This document shows, one piece after another, positions 57,271 through 64,000 of a DNA stretch of 64,000 nt (position 1 is the first letter of the stretch; the number at the start of each line of letters is the position of its first letter). A program made the position numbers and the translations under genes. The stretch is from Motacilla alba alba (Eukaryota > Chordata > Aves > Passeriformes > Motacillidae): NCBI RefSeq assembly GCF_015832195.1, contig NC_052017.1, forward strand, positions 106,986,929 to 107,050,928, read 5' to 3'. The notes below the pieces were generated by a model. It was not told the DNA's origin. It searched no databases and saw nothing but the letters and a program-made list of their open reading frames with translations.

Positions 57271-60200
57271 TATTTGAACTTTAGGGACCAAGCTGATGTT
57301 AAGATGACAGACTAAATTTCTTTCCTTATTGCACCTTTTCAGTTATCCAGAATCCCCCATCTGCCTTCTCCTGACAGAAAAGACTGCATTTTAACAGTCC
57401 ATCAGATAAAAAAGGGAGACAAAGCACAGCACTACTCTAAATAAATGATACAGCATCAACCTTCTTAATTTTCATCTTGCTGAACTGGGCAAGGCTACTG
57501 CTCTTTCCAGACAGATCCCAGAGTTTGAAGGTCTTTTCCTGTGAAAGACCAGCCCCACCTTCAGGAGAAGGGCATGCCACATCCACAAAACACTGAGCCC
57601 TGAAAGAACAAATCTCCCTCCTAGGTAAAAGGCTGAAGCCTCACCAGCAGGGCTCCTCCTGTGTTCCTCCTTGGAGAGGTTGCTTCTGGTCTTCCTCAAA
57701 AGTGAAGAGGGTGGTTTTCTAAAACTTTAGTAAATACTCAGCCTCTCGTGTAAGCTTTCATATATTTAAGCAATTCCTATGGCTCCTCAAGTCCATCCTA
57801 CCTATCAGTTACAATGACTTCCTTCCCTATAATCTACAGGCTACCGGTCGGCAGAATTTGGAGATGCCAGATCCTCTGTTTTGCTGGTCACATGGGAGGA
57901 GAAAACTGGCAGAAGTTCCAGTTCCCAGATGTTAACCATCCCATTGACCCCCCACTTTTTTCAACATGGGCCTTGCAGCTTGAGTCAGCTCACTGCAACA
58001 CTAGTTTGAAATGCTACAGCCAAATGAGAACATGAATGACTCTAAGCCAAGAATATAAAGCTACTACTTAAAGCAACTACTCCAGTATGTAGAAATACTT
58101 ACCACAGTCCTAATTCTGTAATTCTGAACTGGCCCACCTTTAGACCGGGGTGGACTGTATTGCCCAGCACACAAAATAAAAAGATGTCCAAGAAGAACTT
58201 ACTCCAAAGTCACTACATTTAATGATATAAGAATTTAATGAGTGGACTATTAAACAGTGCTATTTGTACTTGGTTACAGAGACACAGACGACCCAGACCC
58301 CAAGCATGGAGGAAGCTGGGCATCCTTAAAATGACATCACTGTTTACAAACAAACCTCTCAGAAACAGTTCAAGTAAAAAAGTAAAAAAAAGTAAGTAAA
58401 AAAAGCCAAAAAACCACCAGGCAGTAACATAACCCATAGCTCTGTGCCTCTGCGAACCTCTCATCTCAGCTACAACTGCTCTCAAAATCTGCTTTTCAAA
58501 CAGTGTCAAAAGGACAAACAGCTCTAGAGCCAGCTCTATCTCTGGCTCTTCTCAGACTTACTTCCAAAAAGTACAAGAGTGGGAAAGAGAATGAAAATGA
58601 ATCTAAATTTGATCATTACTGTTTCTCAAAAAGATGAAAGCTAAAATGAGTATTTGTCATTACAGTCTGAAAGACCAAGACATCACAACAATATTTTATA
58701 AAAAAATTTTCTTAACTTTTGCACAGTAGCAGAATATATTCCTATTTTAGATATTCAAATTTATAAAGAAGATTTCTTTTCTCCCATGTCCTTACATATA
58801 GACTCCAGCAGCACAAAAATAAAACAAAAAAATCCACCCTGCTAGCCACTTCATTGTTATTCTTCCCTCAGGCGACTGTGTATTATGAAATTCAATGAAA
58901 ATCCCTTCCTCTGACAGTATCCTGGTAAAAACATATAAAATTGTCAATGTGAGAATTATTCTCCCTTTGCAAGGAGCACACATTAACGAATTATAGTCAA
59001 GTATAACCATCTATAATTAAATTCCCTTGACAGAGTACAGGTTGTGCAGTAGCTACTCTCCCCCCAACCACATGGTTATCAGTCTTGTAAATTCGATTTA
59101 GATCACTTTGCTTCATTTTTCAGTGTTCAAGTAGTATGAACAAAGAGTGATTTCTGACAGTAGGTTTTCAGGCAAAGACTTTTTTTTTTCAAAAATGCTA
59201 CAGGAAATATATTTTTTTTACTGTGAGTAATGACTGATTATGCAACCATATTCTTTTCTAAAAACCACAGGAAAGGGAGGCATACTTTCCACAAGTCACT
59301 TTATGCTGACAGATCAATCACAGATTTTTTTCTTCTTAAGAAAAGGTTAACTAGATATAATCTGCAGAATCTTAGTTACTTTATATGCAATAGAAAGAGT
59401 AATCAGGTATCTGATTTTACTGCATTTTAATAACACTCTGCATAAATGATCAGATAAGAGTATCATAATCTGTAAAAATAACTCATGGATTTTTAAGTAT
59501 TTTTGAGTATCCTGTGCATCTTCTGAAAGTATTTACTTTTTGGAAGTATATTATTTGAAAGCCCTGGGAAGTATTCAATCAAACTCAAAGATAACTGTTT
59601 CAATTTTAAAGAGAATACTTTTGGTCATATAGAAGCAGTAATATGTAACACGGGAGTAAATAGGGCTGTGCACACAGGTTTATAAATGTAGGGTCTCGTC
59701 TTTGAACAGAAGAAAAATTGTATTTAGTATTAGCATATGATCATTATTAAATATTATACCCTAAGACAAAAGACCATTAATATCCTAATTTGAGTCTTTT
59801 CTTGTCTTAAAACCAAGGCAAGTATATTCTATTAAATAAAGAATAAAAGAGGACCTCTGAGACTACAACATTGTAAAATGAAAGTCTACAGCTCCATGAC
59901 ATTAAAGGAAGCTTTCAGTTTAACACTCTTGCATGGAAGTAATTACAAGATATGCATACATGTGTAGTGTACAAAACATTAAGAACTAGACATGCAAATT
60001 CCTTTAAAGTGCACTAGAGATCACCACCACTCCTACTCAGGTCTAACGAGATGAATGATTCATAGTATCTATAAAATACAGCTACTCATGTTGATTTGCA
60101 CTCTTTGACAACCTGCTTCTGCTCTTTTTGTCCTAGGAAAATAATATCAGAATCACTTGATCCAAACAAGGACTGAGCAAAAAAATTGCTGTTAATATTA

Positions 60201-63200
60201 CAGCCGACTGTACAATATTTCATGAACATATATATTCATGTGCAACATAGAATATTAATACAGAATTTTAATTACTTGTTTTGATCATGAGACTGAGTTT
60301 GCCACCTGGATTTTCTGCACTTAGAAAATAATTCAATTCACATCTAGATAACATCCACATGCTTACAAGCACACTAGTGTGCTTCCTTCAGTAAATTTGT
60401 TGGAACGCTACACCTCTTGAATGCTCTTCTCAATGCCTAAGCATCAACCTCAAGGCAAAGACTCAGTAGACATCCTGGAAAATTGCAACAAATGCCAAGT
60501 GCTAACAACACATGTACTTCAGCAATACAGTCAAGAGTGTGCATCATAAAACAGAAAACCTATAGCTATTTAATCCACTTGGGATCATTTTGCAACAGAC
60601 AAAATAAACAGAATAAGAAAGTATCTTAGGTACAACTACCTACTAGATACCACTTTTACCTCTGACAGATGGAGAAACTATATGGAAACATTCTGCTTGA
60701 ACTGTCTAGCCATCTGCATATTTAATATCTGAACACTCTCCAAGAACACTCTGTATTAAAAAAAAAAAATCTTTACTTCTCAGAGAGAGAAGCAGGAGAA
60801 AACTACCCAAGAAACCCCATATAATGCCCCCCCTGCTCCCGCCATGCTCTTACTTTATAAATTAGTAATTTATTCATACTGGTTACTTCTGTATCTGTAA
60901 GATGATCTGTTAGTCCTACTGGCATAGTGCACATGCTCGTATTTCAGTTCATGGCTTGTTGGAGTGGCATGTGTAATACCCATGAGACATCCTTTACTAT
61001 AATTATAGATGACCTTCAAAAGAACTGGGTTTTTGACATCCTGCCGAACTGTTATAATCACAAAGAGCTAAAATACATTCTAACTTGCCTTTTCCATCAC
61101 CACCCTTAAATCTGGTCTGATTTTAGAACTTCCTGGAACAATCTCGAAATCTTATTAAATATTATTTAATATCTGATTTTCTGATATATAGGTTTCTACA
61201 TCAGCCAGAAAAATGTTGTTCGCATCTGCAAACTGAGAACATTAGCTACGGAAATTACTCAGTCAAAATAAATATGAAATATAATCAGGTTATTTTAGGC
61301 AATGGCATTTCCCTACCTGTATTGTAATTCCATTTGTCATTATATCTTTTAGAGAAATTTCCGTACATCAGTGTTGCTTCTAAAAGTTTCTTCTACTCTT
61401 TTTTTCCTAATCCCTTTTTCTTCTCTGCTTCTATATTTATGACCTGTAGTTTATCCCATACTCCAACCATCCAAAAATCTCAAAGCGCTACTCATTTTGA
61501 GCCTTGCTGGACTAACCAAGCTGTGACACTTGAAAAGAAAGCTGGCTGTCAAAAGACAGCTACTTACCAAAGCCTGCTAATTCAATAATTGCTTTTGAAA
61601 ACCTGTGCCTTGTGCTGAGCACTGTGTTCTGCCACCCCAGCCCACTTGGAGTAGAGGGCTGCTTCAGCAGGTCACGCAAGCCCAACTGGAGTTTTGCCAC
61701 TTACTAAGGGCCAAATACGGCCCATTTGCTTTGAAATCCTATTTACACTTGTCTCCAACATCTTTACAGCCTGGTTCCATGGGTAAGCCTGGTTATGAAG
61801 CTCTCAAGCGGTGAAGAAGTGCCACACTGGAAGCTTTCAACTCAGGTGAAACTGAGGATGTATTCAAGCTATTTACCAACTTTAGTTGTTTCATGATCTG
61901 ACTAATAGCAGCTCAACTTCCCACTTTTCCACACTGAACTGTTTGCTTAATTATCTATTCAGTTAGGAAAATAATAATTAAAAGAAAAGGTGATTTGCAA
62001 GAATTAGGTTTAATTCATACTTTACAGTTTTTTCATTAAATTGAAAGCAGTTTGAGTAATCTGCAGCAGGCATTAGGTAAAACCTAGTACTGATATATGA
62101 CTTTACTCTGGGGAAATAGGACGTTAAGTAGTCCACTGTACAAAAACCCTAAGTTTTATTAAAAGTTGTATGGTATCCTGGTAAAAGCAATTTGTACTGG
62201 TTACCACAACTATGACTCAGTGCAATTCTCTCTCCTGCCCCACTCCTGAGACTGCTAGTTCTAGATAGATAAATATGTACGTTTCCTAAAATAACATACT
62301 TTCAAAGCAATCTGGCAGTCTACATGACAGAAGAACACTGGACATAAATCTCCCTCTCCCTGTTTCTGCAACATATTCTTTTTCATTCTTAATTTGTACA
62401 ATTACTGTGAAAGTTTCTCTTTTAAAGTATTTTGTTGCAAGGTGCAACAGGGAAATATTAAATCTCCTTCCTACATTCATGAGGCCTTATGAATCCTAAT
62501 GCCTCCTGATGAGCCCTAATAATTCAAACATTAAGGTCTATTTTTGAAGTATTTTCTTTCACAGATAGCTATCTCCAGACTGCCTAATTCTTGCATTCAC
62601 AGGGAAAGACTCACACAGTTCTTTAATAAAATGCCATCTAGTTTCCAGTTCCCATAATCCTCTTTGTTTACAGAACAAAGTCGTAACAGGCATGCCAGAA
62701 TGAAAATGGGGATAATGTTCTTTCTATTCGATAGAAATCCTCTGCAGCTTTTCAGTACGGGAATACCAGCCATCAGCAAAACACAGGACTGGTATCTCAA
62801 ACAGAGTCCAAATTATATCTGATTCACTGACCCTTTTCAGTCTTTGCCTCTACCACTCACTGGCACAAAGATCTGTGCTTTTCACATCCCTTTTGTCTTT
62901 ATTTTAGAAAAAATAAAATGTAGAAAAAGAGAATAATCATCTTCAAGAGGGAAAGTACTTGTATTTTGACAACTGCTTTTGTTTTAAAACACAAAAAGTT
63001 GCTTTCCATTTTCCTCCACTCTGTATTGTTTAAAGGCAGTTTCACTATAGATGAGCCTATAGGCCCCTGCAGAGTTCTGCACCAGCCTTTTTCTAAATGA
63101 TGCTAGCTGAAAGAAAACTCAGTAATAAATGTCATTTCTGTACTCTGGAGTATGCAATGCACCTTTAATACTTTCCCAAGCCCACCATTCTACACAGTAA

Positions 63201-64000
63201 TAAAAAGAAGGATTAAACACTAATCTCTTATACCCATAGTGCATCAACTGACTACACCTGCTAAAATCCAATTTGGTAATTAAAAAAATGTATCTACTGA
63301 ACAGTCAAACCAGGAGACTAAAGGGAAAGTACTGTCTCTGCAGATAGCTAGCAGAAAATGGTTTCAAAATTGAGGCACTTAACACAAACCTATTTTTACC
63401 TCTATTCGTTTTTATGTGACCTTAAGCAGCGTAAGAAACAAATACCTACAATTACGGTGCGGCAATTAAAGGGCAGTTTTTGTGCTACAGTAATGACTTA
63501 AATATCTAGTAAAAAACTGGATAAGCTGCTTTTCCTTTTATTCTATCTTTAGAAAATGCCAAAAAGGTAGCTCTTTTTTTTTTTTTTCTTTTTCCCTCAC
63601 TAGCAATAAGGAAAGTGAGAACAGAGAATAGATGCTTTTATATGTTCTCTATGCTAACTGTTCTTGGCCTGAAGTCCTTTTAGGCTTCAGGTTTCAAGTT
63701 TTTTTTTTCCTAGCTCTCCTCTCTTTATTGTTCCTTCTCCCTGCCTTTCCAAGTGTTCTGCTTTCTAGTTTAAAGAAACTTACTTTATTCCCTGATGCTC
63801 CCATTTTTCCTGTCCCCTCTTTCAACTGTGCTCCTGACAGAGGTGCTGAGGCGTCAAAGCATTGCTAATTTCAGGGTGCAGCTTAGGCTCGGAGCACACC
63901 TAGGCAGAAAGATTACTGGAGGCTGTCTTTACGAAAATAAACAAATTAACTAACAAAGTAAATATCCAGGCACCTCCAGTTTCTGTAAAAAGCCAGAACT

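Larger units (their letters stand above)
55952..64000 (-). other. CDH2: CDH2 intron 2 (3' part)
   Basis: At least 8 kb upstream of exon 3 with no sign of exon 2 (no frame resembling the conserved text before the propeptide). It includes a (GTTT)n stretch (56595-56690), two foldbacks (57073-57099 and 57227-57270) and a T-run near 63573-63587. The rest is AT-rich, with no gene recognised. Confidence 0.85.

Noticed and set aside
55952..64000. Search for CDH2 exon 2 and the first exon
   Set aside because: No minus-strand text resembling the signal peptide or the start of the propeptide was found; intron 2 simply continues past the window edge.

Overview
The window is bird genomic DNA. It carries the 3' two thirds of one multi-exon gene on the minus strand, CDH2 (N-cadherin, a classical type I cadherin), followed by about 18 kb of downstream non-coding DNA. 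Three things point to a bird. The split exons translate to an N-cadherin whose wording matches what I recall of the chicken protein rather than the mammalian one. There are CR1 LINE fragments, one ending in the CR1 octamer array ATTCTATG. There is also a solo LTR of a type I recognise from neoavian, especially passerine, genomes. The species cannot be named from this. No bacterial-style genes, CRISPR arrays, rRNA or tRNA genes were seen. Almost all open reading frames are chance frames or fragments of CDH2 exons.

Layout, low to high coordinate (3' to 5' of the gene). 1-17.9 kb is intergenic, with one CR1 3' end (about 4275-4624) and one solo LTR (about 6431-7352). About 17.94-19.17 kb is the CDH2 3' UTR, with candidate poly(A) signals and a striking G-rich/U-rich composition in the RNA. 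19168-55951 holds fourteen coding exons, numbered 3 to 16 by the usual 16-exon CDH2 model, each with GT-AG borders and matching phases. 55952-64000 is the 3' part of the large intron 2. Exons 1 and 2 (signal peptide and start of the propeptide) lie beyond the right edge.

The exons join without a frame break into 2552 coding bases. They encode the last 101 residues of the propeptide, the furin site RQKR, and a complete mature chain of 748 residues. That chain has EC1-EC5 with Trp2, the HAV motif at mature 79-81 and the calcium motifs, then one transmembrane segment, the p120-catenin-binding juxtamembrane region and the beta-catenin-binding tail. Mature numbering (D1 of DWVIPP = 1) reproduces the known landmarks E11, E69, D103, D134 and D136, which supports the exon borders.

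I found no undescribed gene system. The points most worth a second look are non-coding: a tight run of G-tracts in the 3' UTR RNA, two strong foldbacks within 200 bp in intron 2, a TAATTA cluster beside an inverted SOX-like pair just downstream of exon 15, two neighbouring palindromes in intron 15, two sub-optimal splice sites (exon 4 acceptor, exon 10 donor), and a CR1 copy ending about 50 bp from the exon 7 donor. None of the conservation or folding claims could be tested here.
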